From: Brachypodius melanocephalos | Taxonomy: Eukaryota > Chordata > Aves > Passeriformes > Pycnonotidae | Direction: 5' to 3' | Length of the DNA: 64,000 bases | Assembly: GCA_013398615.1 (NCBI GenBank) | Contig: VZSR01001459.1 | Location: forward strand, 4,687,439 to 4,751,438 | Part shown: in pieces, positions 14,440 through 26,270 of the stretch | Numbering within the stretch: position 1 is the stretch's first letter | How the letters are laid out: each line of letters begins with the position of its first letter | Translations under genes and position numbers: made by a program | Notes under the pieces: model-generated | What the model saw: the letters and a program-made list of their open reading frames with translations, nothing else | What the model was told of the DNA's origin: nothing | Databases searched by the model: none

Positions 14440-14566
14440 GAAGGCTTCTGTCTGACAAATGTGTTTGACTTCCCTGAGTACATTGGGGCATTACTGGAGA
14501 AGTGTGTAATAGAGGACATCATCCATCATGATTGCAGGGAAGCGTTTGACAGTGTTCCACAAAGGG
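14440..14566 (+). mobile_element. Fragment of CR1-type reverse transcriptase, decayed
   Basis: Translation of the frame beginning at 14419 gives GFCLTN followed about 23 residues later by DCREAFDSVPQ (14530-14562). In CR1 ORF2 the reverse transcriptase has GRSCLTNL followed at about the same distance by a DFSKAFDTVSH-type motif, the first catalytic-aspartate motif of the polymerase. The Asp and the AFDxV core are kept, while the lysine before AFD has become glutamate. Reading on, the frame stops at 14613, and the following sequence does not recover the next reverse-transcriptase motifs. The piece is therefore a short dead remnant. The assignment rests on spacing plus motif and is moderately secure. 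Confidence 0.5.
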
Positions 14567-17500
14567 AGTGTGATTTACAAAGTGAGTATCAAGAAACTAT
14601 TGATATCAATTAAAAATCAGATTGGCAGTTTGAGGGAGAGCATAGGGATGGGACATAAAACAAAAGCAGAAGACTGAACAAAGCTGGAATTCTCTGAATA
14701 ATGTTCAAAGTAACCCTAATCTAATCTCTCTGACTACTTCAGATAATGAAAAAAGAGAAAGCAAATATGTAGAAGCAGAATAAGCCTGACTAAAATGAAA
14801 TTACCCACTGTTATTCAGCAAGGCAAGGGAACAAAAGGAAAAAGCCATCAGGAACCATACTCCACAAGCCATTTATAAAACATAATTTGGAGAGCAACTC
14901 ATCAGAGCAGCCTCCCACAGGACTCTGCAGCCACTCTGCATCAGCAGCAGAAGTGCCCTGTCCCCCTGGGAGCAGCCTGGCCAGCAAATATGGACAGAGC
15001 CAGTACCTTGCTCTTGCAAATTAAAAATCTAGCACAGGCTTACTGGAAGGTGAGTAAGGAAACCTTCTAATGAAAGGGCTTTACTGGAGTATCTGACTGT
15101 ATCTGGCATGGACGTTTTGGCTGAAGGGTGCCTGCATATTCCCTTGCACAGCAGCATTTTGCAAAAATCTTCTGCCATGAGCTGGTGCACTCACAGAGCC
15201 CAGCACAGGACGGGGAGGTGTTGGGCAAATGTAGAATGGTGGGATTTAGTCTGGCTCCTTACTGCACTGTTCAGGGAGGAAGGATTTTTTTCCTAGCAGA
15301 GGAGTTTAAACATAATCATTGCATGACCTCTGCACCCTTGTTCTGGTGCATTCAGGTGAACATTCCATGCTCACTATCACAGAGAAGCTTTCCTGAGCTC
15401 CTGCCAGGGCAGGCAGCAGGGAAGCAGCACTGCATCTGTTTTGGATGGACAGAGTTGGCTGTTTGGACCAGCATGTCTTACAAGCAATGATCACTTGGAA
15501 GAGGAAGGCAGAGCTGCACATTTCCTAGGGCCTGTAAGACACCCAGCTGGGGAGTTTTTCATGGCTGCAGCTCAGGAAATCTGGATCAGCACCACAGTCC
15601 TTCCTCCTGCATCTCCTTCCTCACCATCCTCTCTTTGGTCTGGAAGGTCTCTAGAGATGGACCCTTTCTGGGGGATTGTGCCACAGTTTTGCAAATGGGC
15701 TCCTGACCCTTGTAGCTGCAGCAATGCTGCCAAGCAATATCCTTGATTGGTTCTGCAGTGGTCCCTCCTTGCTCCCTTGCAGGCAGCTGGCCAGGGGTAA
15801 TACTCCTCCCTATATTCACCATGGGTGGGTGGCAAATGTCCACCTCTGCCAGGAGCACACACCCCAAAATGGCAGAGGGGAAGGCACAAGAAATTTCCTA
15901 TTTTTGCTCCTGCAAGGCTGAGGGTGTGAAGCTTGAAATCTGTGCTTGTTTTCTGTTTTTTTCCAATGCCTGATCATGGCCAAGAATTTCATATAGACAC
16001 AGCAATTTAGTTAGATTGATGGCCCTTGTCTCCCTCGTGACAAATGCCACGCCTGCCAGACACTTGGCTCTAAACAGCCTTTACAATCATTCTGCTTTTT
16101 TTAAAAGTTTAAATGCCCACTAGAGAAAAAATTAGTTTGTCATTTAGACTGGCCTTGGCTAAATTAGTTCATTCCTGAGCAAGCGTAAAACACAAAATGA
16201 ATACGCTACTCTGGAAGGCATGAGAGCTCCTCGTAAAGAACAGCTAAAGGGTGGATTTAAATTCACATCAAGAAAAACAATTAGAGAAGCATTTGGGGCA
16301 GGAAGGTGATGTTAAAAAGCAGAAATATCCAGCAAGTGCCTTGTGAGAGTCCAGGCTGTGTCACGACGACAGTGAAAGACAGAGGGAGGGATGAGTGAGC
16401 CAGGGAGGGATGAAAGCCTGTTTTTTCTGCAGTCACCAGGAGCAGTGTCACAGTGTCTCTCTGAGGTGCTGCATCAGCATCAGGCTCTTGGGAAGCTGCA
16501 CAGTTTGAAGAGAAACATTCTCCTTGGTTTAAGGACACCAGCATATAAATCACTCGCGGAAGCAGGAGCCAGGTCTGACCATCCAGGCTTTATTAGGTGG
16601 GGAAAATTAACACTTGGAGCATGCAGGATCAACTGGATGCTTGAAGGACCTTTCTGCTTACATCAGAAATGTTAATGGCTGGTGCCTCGCAGGAAATTGT
16701 ATTTGAGATCCCTGATTTTATACTTTTGGGGGAGAAAAAGTGCAGGGGGAGGCCAGAGCCCCATGGTAAGAAGTGTGGATAGGGAGGGTGGGGTCTCGAG
16801 CCAGGAAGGAGCAGAAGCCACCCACACAGCCATGCAATGGAACCCATTTACAGCTGACCTTTTCTCCTCCATCCTTATGCCAGGCACAGATGCCTGACAC
16901 CAATCTCTCATGAGGGTTTTATCTTCAGTCTGCTGCCCATGATGCTGCCAACAGAGTCTGCTGCCCTCTCCCTTCTGCCACAGAGCTGGGCAGGCTGTAC
17001 TGGAGCCTTCCCATCCCTAAGAGCTGCATGGAGCATTTTCTGCACAGGCTTTATTGAGCAGGGAGTTTGAACTTCTATTCATGTGGAGTGGTGCCTTGTG
17101 GAAACCTCTCACATCCAGGCAGTTTCTACCCCCAACACAGGCTCATCTGAAGTGAACGAGCTGGTTTCAGTCAAGCTCTTGATGAGCCAGAACAAAGTCT
17201 ATACCTTACATAAAAACAAAACTTGATGGTTCCCCAAGGGGCAGAAAATATTTGTCACTTGGAAAAGCATTGCAATGTATCAGTTTCTAATTCTCTTTAT
17301 TTTTATGCATCTTTCAAAACTCCTAACTCTACACATTCAAAAATATTGTCCAAGAATTAATCTCCTCTTAGGAGACACTTTAAATATCAACTCTGAGCCT
17401 AGAGTAAATATTCACGGGCAAGATATAAAACTCTGAAAACAGGATTTAATAATGGTAATGCTGACAAAACCTCTTCTGCAGCAATGATAGTAGATGCCTA

Positions 17501-18841
17501 TTGTATACCCAACAAACAGAGGGGCTTAAAAATGGATGGGGGAGGGCAGATTTATTATTTCCTGGGTGCACTCCTGAAAGCTTTGTAGTTCAGAGACCTT
17601 CCTTTTCAGACTGATAAAAGTCTCGACCTTGAGACAGATTAATGATTCTAATTTCTCCACTTGTATTATTTTATTAGATTCACTGTGGCAAAGTGGTATT
17701 TTAATGGGCCCTATGTACCTATTTCTCCAGGTGCCATATGCAGCTTGTGTTTCACCATGCCTGCCAGAATAATTTGGTTAAAAATACTAAAACTGAGCCT
17801 GATATTCCTCTTAGTACAGAGTCATGAAAAACACTTGGCAGGAGCTGAGTGGGGAACAAATGGGAATTTACTTAGACTGGGAGAGAAAGGACCCTCTGAT
17901 TTAGTGTTTACCTCAGGCCCACGTTTTATGCATGTGCATAAAGAAAGGAAAAATTCATTGATTTGCTTCAGGAATGCTTTATGTCTTGGTGGAGCACAGC
18001 ATGTAAGTTACTGCTTAAGTCTATTCCCATAAAGTGTTTCAGCAGCTGTGCCCCACAGTGTCCCACAAATGCCTATGCCTATGTCCCACTAATGATAATA
18101 GAAGATTTAAGGGTCAGAGTGGATGTTCTCAGAAGCTTTGCTGTCCTGAAGCCTGGTGCATGTTGCTGTGTTCTGGACACGGCTGGTCCCGCAGCCCAAG
18201 GATGCAGAAATGCAGAGCAGAGCAGTCATTACCTTGTCACTCCATAATGGCTGGCTCAGACTTTCTCCAGACAGAGCTCTGGGGATATATTTTAAGTGTT
18301 ATGAGCATATATACACGGGGATTTATTTTCAAACCTTTCTCATGCTCTGAATCATGTGAGTAGTTCATCCCCAGAACCAGCAGAAATTTGCATGATCGAA
18401 ACTAGTACAGGAACATTCTCTATCACAGTGATGGGTGTGAGAAAGCCAGCACCAACTCCTCTGAGGTTATCCAAATCTCTCATCCTTTTCCCCTCTTTTT
18501 CATCTGCAGTGGTCTGAGAAGGGAATTTTCTCAGAAGCACTTGATCTCCAGAATGTTTTTTGCAGCTTGGTGCTGTATTTCAGGCAGTGCCACAGATCGG
18601 TGCTTTAAGTGGGTGGGAGAGGAGGGGATGGATGGGCTCCTCCTGCTTGGGGTTGTAACATTCCATGTTGTAAATGAGGGTATTAGCAAGGGAAACTCTA
18701 AACATATGGGCATCATATTTGAGAGACTGCCTTGTTTGGCAAGGGGGTCCCAAGCTCCTGTGACAACCCCACAACCAATGGTGTTTTGTACAAGGGAATG
18801 AACCTGGCAGCACCAGGGAATGCATGCAAAATTATTAATTA
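14567..18841. other. Non-coding stretch, no defensible gene
   Basis: Open frames at 15128-15490 (+, 120 codons), 17661-18032 (+, 123 codons) and 18531-18905 (-, 124 codons) carry no recognised domain. The last is partly generated by the low-complexity tract that follows. The sub-stretch 15970-16270 is AT-rich, free of long open frames and dense in TTAGTT and AATTAGT words. It has the look of a conserved non-coding element, but conservation cannot be judged here. Confidence 0.55.
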
Positions 18842-18944
18842 CCCACAAAAAAACCCCCAAAAAACCAAACAAACAAACAAAACAAAGAACAAACAACAAA
18901 AACAAACAAAAAAGATCACCAAAAAACCCCCCAAAACCAGTAAA
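18842..18944. repeat. A/C-rich low-complexity tract (AAAC-type)
   Basis: About 100 bases are nearly all A and C: a C5 run (18854-18858), several AAAC/AACAA units, then a C6 run (18927-18932). Read on the minus strand it is a T/G-rich tract containing GGTTTTGGGGGGTTTTTTGG. This is very similar to the tract at 53038-53190 on the plus strand, so the two tracts are of one type in opposite orientation. Confidence 0.8.
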
Positions 18945-21900
18945 AAATATGGAGTGTTAATTTGGAGGATCAAAGTCCCCTAATATTTTTCCATCCAATA
19001 CCCATCAATGAAAACTCTCCACTTCCACAGGGTTCAATTTTCCAGCTTAGATGGGATCTGCAGGGCTCAGTCCTGCTTGGGGCACATCACAATGATATCC
19101 TCACCCCTATTCCTGGTTTTTCCCTAGGAATAGGTGCCTTAGCAGAAGCAGCACCCTCACAGTCTGACCCCCATGCTGATGGCAAAACCTTTGGGCAAAA
19201 CCTTTGGGCTTGGAAACAAACCTAAAACAACAGCTTTGGGGAAAGTTCTTGCTTTTGCTTTCTCCCATGCAATCAGTGCAGTTATTAAAACTTACTGTGG
19301 TTGCTATTTCCAGAAAAGTTTTGGGAGCTGAACTGAGGGTTCCTTTTTCCAAGTGCTTTTTAGTGTTGACAGTGCGGAAGAGTCATCTGTGACAATTTTG
19401 ATTTTTCTGTCATTGCCGCTTCCTACACGGGATTTATTTTTACAGGCAGAATCCTTCAGAATATTTCTTTTTAAAAATTCCATTTTCATTTAGCAAAGTA
19501 GCTTCTGTGGGTTGTCCCCACTCAGCTATTTTTATACCCTCTAGAAAGCTGAGTTTCTATGCTGATTATGGACATGAATTGCCATCTTCTGCACTTTGCA
19601 AATGAATTATTTTTAAATCCATATTAGTATTGTGGATTTGAATGGGAATTCTGCCATGGTCATTTCCAATGTCAGTCCACATGAACATTTGAGTTGCGCA
19701 CACAGTGCAACGATGAGGTTTTTTCTGAGGTGTGATACCCATGGACAAGTAGACTGTGAAACTTGTTCATCACATAAAACATCATCATCTTTTCCTTCTG
19801 AACAATTTTGCCCTCGTTTTTGTGTTTATTTTTTATTTTCATATTATGTTAAAATTGTAGATAACTTAGGGCAAGGAACACCATGTTTTGTTAGTAATAT
19901 TGCAAGACATTTCTGAGTAGAATTTATGTATTAATGCAAATATTTAGTATTTGGGAAAAAGAATTGCTGTGTACTAGCAAATCTAAGCATTCAGCTGTCC
20001 AGGAGCTCATTAGTCCTCTGTGCTTCCTTAGAATCAGATTAAATGGTGAACATCAGTGAGCCCTTTGATCACACAACAGTGTTTTCCACGGGGCAGGGGA
20101 TTGCATGTGCCATATGTAGCACAAGGCTCTGGTGTGGTCTCTGCCATTATATTTCAGATACTAAGCAAATAAAAACATTTATTTCCACAGACACTGTAAT
20201 GTGTGCCAAATATTGTCCTTAAGTATGCAAATATATCTTCTAATATAGTCAAACTGAGCTGTTACTATATTCTAGAGAAGACTTTGGTGCCATTTATGAT
20301 ATATAAATACCAATCGCTTACATATATCCCAATACCTGCATTTAAACTACCGTTTTTACCTTTGACTGTTGCATGACTCTGTGTACACAGCCTGATTTGG
20401 TGGCACGGGGCTGGCTGGAGCCCAGGATCCAGACTAAAGGACCATCAGGCAGTGGGAACAGGTCTAGTACAGCCCTAGACCCACAGGAACTCAGAGGAAC
20501 ATGAGTTACTTAAAATTAGAGATTTAAAAAGAAATGTCATTGCACAGGATTAAACAGCTAATGAGAAAATTGGAGGGACTATAAGGGTCTGCTGCACTGT
20601 ACTCTGTGTCTCTGTCATTCCCAGGCAAACCTCAAGTTTTAAATCATTGTCACCTCTTATCCTTTTCTTCATAAAAAAAGTGCAGTTGCCATGTGCCTTC
20701 TCTGAAACCCTGCAGGTGGAAATGTATTTTTCTTCCAAAGGGTAAAGTTATTCACATTTGACCAAAATGAGAATGATTACCATTAGATGAAACAATTAAA
20801 TTAAAAAAAAAAATTGGGGTATACTTGAAACTTTTGTTTGGCTTGGAACGGAAGGCTCTGATTCACTGTAAACAACTTAATGATTGTCTTTCATTAAAAA
20901 TTCAACTCAGTTTTTACAAAGAAAAAAAAAAGCTAGTCTTTCAAATGAAGAGTCTGATACCAGTTTGAAAGTATTAGTTCTCTAACTTTCCAAAAATATT
21001 TCTTTTTGAAATTGCCAAAACGTCGTATTTTCCCTTCTTTTATTCTCCCCTCCCTCAGTTCTTTTCAGTTGGAAGTTTCATACTTTCCCCTCTTTGAAAT
21101 ACAACTTTTTCTGAGATTTTAATACTTGTTCCAGCTAAGATCATTATCCAAAAGACCACTTTTGCTGCATGGAAAGGGCCAAAATGTTAATGACTCCTAC
21201 AAGGGCCCATGTAAATGGTTTTGGTTTCTCACTTACAACCCACAAGTTCTCCATAGGCAGACAGAGCATCTCAGTCAGTTTTGATTCCTGACCTTGATTA
21301 CATTGAAATAATCCACCAAGATGGATGCTGCTCCTTATTAATCATACTGGTCTTTCTAAACATCTAATCATCAATTTGACTAGGGAAAAAAAGGAGGATA
21401 AAAGTAATATATATATTTTATATATAATACATACAGTATGTAATTTTTTTCTTGGAGAGCACATATTATATTTCAGCTAAATTTACTTATTGATTTCTAA
21501 AATGATTAATTCTTCTTTGAACAGATGTTTGGGTTAATCCTTGAAAGTTTTCAGTTTTCAAACTGAAATGTTTCAGTTCCAAATCTCTGGTTTGAAGCCA
21601 AAGTTAATAATTAATGACAGTGAGCAAGCACAGCATGTGAAAGCACTGCCCCAAATTACAGCTTCAAAGTCACTGCCTTTGAAGGCACCTGTAGTCACAG
21701 TGCTGCATCACTTTTGGGGTTCAAAGGCAGGGAGTGACCTCTTGTCCTTCTCTGGGACCCTGAAATATTAAATTAATCCCTTACATGAATGCTTAGAATA
21801 ATAAACCTTTAGCGTAGACTGGCTACTGGCTGTTTGCATGCCATTTTCCACGTTGGTCTTGCTTTTATTAACTATTGTAAAATTCAGTCTTTGAGGTCCA

Positions 21901-24900
21901 GCAGTACAGAGCATCCTCCAGAGCACCTGGGCTTTGTCTCTGTTGTAAATAGTCCTACAAGCAGCTCTGGAGCACTCTATAACTGAAATAATCAATATGT
22001 ATTCTAATAGACAGAAACAAAGTGCCCCTGAGAGTGTAAATAGGGCTGTGTGAAATAAAATAAAGTAAATTTAACTACTAAACTGTGTTAACTGTGGTGA
22101 TTTCTCTGCAGCTGGGAAAGGTAATTTATGTAATGATCGTGGGAGCTCTTGGACTTTCCATCGTAGATCTTGAAGGTCATGGCTGAGTGGGGATGTTAAC
22201 CTTTCCAAAGGTAAAGATAATCTTTTCAATTAGATTGAACCTCATTATTAATTTCCACGCTGTTCTCCCCTTCATTGCAGAGCTGGAGCCACACAGGATA
22301 TTTCTGCAGTCTGGGTGCAGCCCCAACACAAAACAGGACCTGCAGCTCCTGAGCACCAGCCACCATCTATCCACATCCTCAGCTCAGGGTTGGTTTTCTC
22401 CACAGCAGATGCAGTAGAAGAAAGAGTTTGGGAATGAGCCTCCCATCCTCTAGGCTGCATTTGCCAAAAAAGGTCGTATTTTTAGGCTAATAAATAATTC
22501 CAAAGTAGCTGGTTTCTGATTAGAAATGCTCTTTCAAGGGAGAGTGGCTTCAGATGAAGTTTTGAAATTTGAAGTGAATAATTTTGATTTACTCTTTTTT
22601 AAAAAATTGTGTCAAAATGCTTTATTTCATAATAGTTTGGAGCTGTTTCACCTAGATCTTGGTATAGTAGAATATCAGCTGTAATCATAGAGTAAGTACT
22701 AGACTATAGTTTTTTTCATGTTACTGAAACAAAATGTAGTCCTGTATCACAACTACATGGTCCAGTATTAATGAAAAGAAATGCTCCCATGTTCTCAAAT
22801 CAAATAAAGCCAAACAAACATGTTTACAGGAAAAATTTAGGCTGTTTTCTGAGGGTTGGGGTTTTTTTTTTCCATTTAGAATGAAAACAAACCTCAGAAT
22901 ATTCTTCAAAGCTGAGAACCTGACCAGTGTTCCCTGAGATTGTTCACTGGCTCAACTGCTGAAGACATGCTAAATGAAAACACAAAATATCTTGCAAGAC
23001 TCAGAGTCAGCCTCTTCTCTTAAGGTGGCCTTTTGGGGCCTTTCCTCTGAATTGAACCTGGTCAGGGCTACCCTTAATTTAATTTATGGTGCTCTTTATC
23101 ACGGCTCCCTGACTACATGATTGACACACAACACAAGCAAATCATAGGTTGCTAGAGAGAAACCTTATTGTGATAGGGAAGAAAAGATTTTGTCACCAGG
23201 GTGAGCAGCATGGATAAACCCCCCATTAATTTAAAAATAATAAACAGCAGCAGAGGTAGAGGGAGAAAATTTGCCTTACAAAATAAACAAGAAAATTAGA
23301 CAAAGTCAATGAGTCTGAAAAGGAAAAGGCAGAGCCACTCTCCTTACACATAGTGATCCCATGGGTTTACAAATTGATGTCCTCACTACTGCCTAAGTGC
23401 AATATGGCCTAAAGAGCTTGTTGATCTTTAAAAATTAATTTAATTAGAGTAAATAGTTGGTCAAATAATACTTCTGAAATTATCTTGTTGATTTCTCTAA
23501 AGACCTGAAGGAATTAGCTCTCTTGTACCAAATCCAGGGAGCCAGCAGCATCTAAGGCTTATCTCTTGGAAAAGTGTCATGGTCTCACACAGTTTCATAT
23601 TCCCTTTTTAAACCATGTCCCAGGTTTCTGCCCACAGGGATCTTACCCTGTGATAATGGAGGAAATGTACAGTTTTGCAGAGGAACAGGGATGCACTAAA
23701 TAACCCCTGCCAATAGCAGAATAGTTCACTGCCAGCTCCTGATGCTTTTTTTAATCAAGCAGTGCAATATTGATGGCCTCTGCCCAAGCTCTTTCACTAA
23801 TTGCCTTCCACCATGAACTCTGCAAATGTGTGATAAACCCAAATTTCCACCAAAGATAAGGCTGGGACAAAGATACATTTTGCGAGAACAGGCAAAAGAC
23901 AGGAAACTGGAAATCCTGACAATTAAGGGCTCTTATGAAGATGGGTCCATTGATTTCTCTGGATCTTGAAATGCCTAATTTGACATCTTTTGCTTTAACT
24001 CATATAAAGAAGCTGCCAAGTGCTCACCTCCTTACCCACAGTTTTAAGGCAGTCTGTAACACTTCCAGAGGAGCTGTGTTAAGGATTCAATGTTCTCTGC
24101 TCCTTTCCATTATGTTTACTACACAGTTCTATTATTATAGGTTTCTGCTATTTCTCACACTACAGTATGTGATATTAAAGTTCTCAGATCTTCAGCATTC
24201 ATATATTACAAAAATGTCTATTTTCAGCTTCTGAAATTTGTGTTAAAATTGGTATTTAAGAGGGATTAATAGCATAAATATGAACATAGCTGTAAACTAT
24301 GATACGTATTGAGATATATTCTAACATTACAGAAAGCTTGGAACCTGATGGAAGACCTTTTCACAATTGCCTGCTGTTTCTTATAGGAAATATGCATTAA
24401 ACAACCTACAGATGAAAAGGACGAGATATTTGAGCTGACATTTTTTTACCATCTGAGTTAACTGCTCTGTTCTCTAACTGTGAAGAAGATGACACTGCTT
24501 TCAATTACACACTTTTTATTCCCTATTCCTGAGGGTTATCACTAATACACTTTGTCCTTGGAGATGTTCAGAGCTTAGTCTGTGCTGCAAATTATGATGA
24601 ACAGAGCTAAATCCCTTTTTTTTAAATCCATTTATTTCTCTTTGTGGACATTTCTACTCAGAGGCCTTTTTGTGCCCTACCTCCAGTGCCTTCAATGTAT
24701 TCAACCTCACAAGGAAAGAGTGAGGGGAACCCTTCTCTTTCAGTAGCTGCACTCCATTGGGGTATTTAAAGCTAAAACTGCTGGAGAGGTGGAGGGTGAT
24801 GCAGAGATCTGCAGAGAGGGTGGCTGTGAGGTTTGGGTTAGATGGTGCATGCTGCCCTTGAGGAGAAGAAGGAGTATGAACCTGGCAAAGTGCCAGGGCA

Positions 24901-25943
24901 AAGTGCTCCCTCATGGGTTGGGAGAAGCTAATTTACAGCCTATTCCCTGGAGAGATGGCACAGGGATGAGCATCAGCTGAGAGCCCCAAAAGTGCCAATT
25001 GTAGCAAACACCCAGGAGGGGCAAAGAAGGGGAGGGTGGCCACTGCAGGGATGTGTTTGCAGAGGGGGACACATCCTGAACTTGTGTCTGAGTCCTGTCC
25101 TCAGAGACAGCCCCAGGGACATCCAGGCCCCGGTGGCACTGCAGGGACATGCCTGAGCTGAGGAATACAGAGAGCACCCCATTCATCAGGGCCTTCTGGG
25201 GCTGGGCAGGGACCCTCACCTGCTGATGCTGAACGTCAGCCCTCTCCCATCAGTCTCCAAATGAAGAGAAGGAAGCTGCTCTGATGTCGTGGAGGTGTCT
25301 GCCACCTCTAAGCATTCAACAATCCACTGTCCAAACGTGCCTGCTCATGTTGCCCCTTCATTGCTGGGACTCATCCAGAGCATCCATCTTTATAAATCTC
25401 TCTGTGCTCTGGGTGATCTGCTCAGCTGCCCTGGGATCTGGCTGCTAAATTGCATTAAGGGACAGTAATTTCCTGGTGAGACAGCCAGCCATCTCCCGCA
25501 TGTCTAAATTCCTGTTTAATTTCATTTTCTGTTTAAATGAATGTTTTTTCTCTATGCATGTCTAACAGCAATTTCTGTCTCAACAGAGGCTCTCTGGGTT
25601 TTCTGCCTTGAGCTTTGGCTTTGCAGCTTTTGGTGGGGCATCAGGTCCCTGGGTGATGCTGCCAGAAGATGTGTGATGGGAATGTCCCTCCATCCCTCTC
25701 CTTGCTGCACCTGGGCAGTCAGAGCATCAGGACCTTGGCTTTCACTGTGCAAGATGAGGGAGGTTTTGACAGCAACCTCGGGCACACTCCTTCCCAGAAT
25801 GTCCATGTCAGGATCTGAGAGGGTGGCAAATCTGCTTTGCCTTTTTGTTTCCATAAGCCCTGTGTTTGGAGCAGAAAGTCCTCATGTCTCTCATGTAGGG
25901 GTCAGCAGGGGTCAGCAGGTTTCTTGTCCTGAAACCAAAACTG
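18945..25943. other. Non-coding stretch, no gene seen
   Basis: Mostly AT-leaning unique sequence. Small items are a TA-rich patch at 21405-21428, several short A or T runs (for example 20802-20812 and 22861-22871), and GC-richer sequence between about 24650 and 25250. The longest open frame, 25541-26002 (+, 153 codons), runs into the CR1 copy that follows, so at least its end is transposon sequence. No domain is recognised. Confidence 0.55.
19182..19207. repeat. Perfect 13-bp tandem duplication
   Basis: GCAAAACCTTTGG occurs twice head to tail (19182-19194 and 19195-19207) with no mismatch. This suggests a recent slippage duplication or strong copying fidelity. No function is inferred. Confidence 0.9.
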
Positions 25944-26130
25944 TCATAGAATCACAGAAATGTAAAATGATTTGGGTTGGAAGAGAGATGAAAGTCATCT
26001 AGTTCAAACCCCCCTGCTATGGGTAGGCACAGCTTCCACTGGATCAGTTTTCTCCAAACCCAATCCAATTTAGATTTCAACACTCCTCACCACGCTCACA
26101 GGAAAGACTTTTTCTAATGACCTGTCTAAA

Positions 26131-26175
<45 letters not shown>

Positions 26176-26270
26176 CCAGTTTAATGCCATTTCCCTTCAT
26201 CCTGTCACTACTCCACTCTGGTAAAAAGTCCTTCTCCAGGGACCTACATGGACCTCCTTGGTTACATTTC
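25944..26270 (-). mobile_element. CR1 retrotransposon, 3' end, antisense, 5'-truncated
   Basis: The plus strand begins with TCATAGAATCACAG and continues GATTTGGGTTGGAAGAG, then AGTTCAAACCCCCCTGC, CTTCCACTGGATCAG and TTTAATGCCATTTCCCTTCATC. This is the reverse complement of the CR1 terminal repeat, 3' UTR and end of ORF2 in the expected order. About 330 bases remain, as is usual for CR1 insertions, which are nearly always truncated at the 5' side. The copy is moderately diverged and carries a very long T run inside it (26135-26175). It has no intact coding capacity. Confidence 0.92.
26135..26175. repeat. T41 homopolymer inside the CR1 copy
   Basis: Forty-one consecutive T residues sit where the CR1 consensus, read antisense, has CCTCTTTCAGTTTAA with only a three-T stretch. 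The flanking CR1 sequence continues in register on both sides (AACCTC before, CCAGTTTAATGCC after). The run therefore arose within the element by expansion, or is inflated by sequencing or assembly error. Confidence 0.9.
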
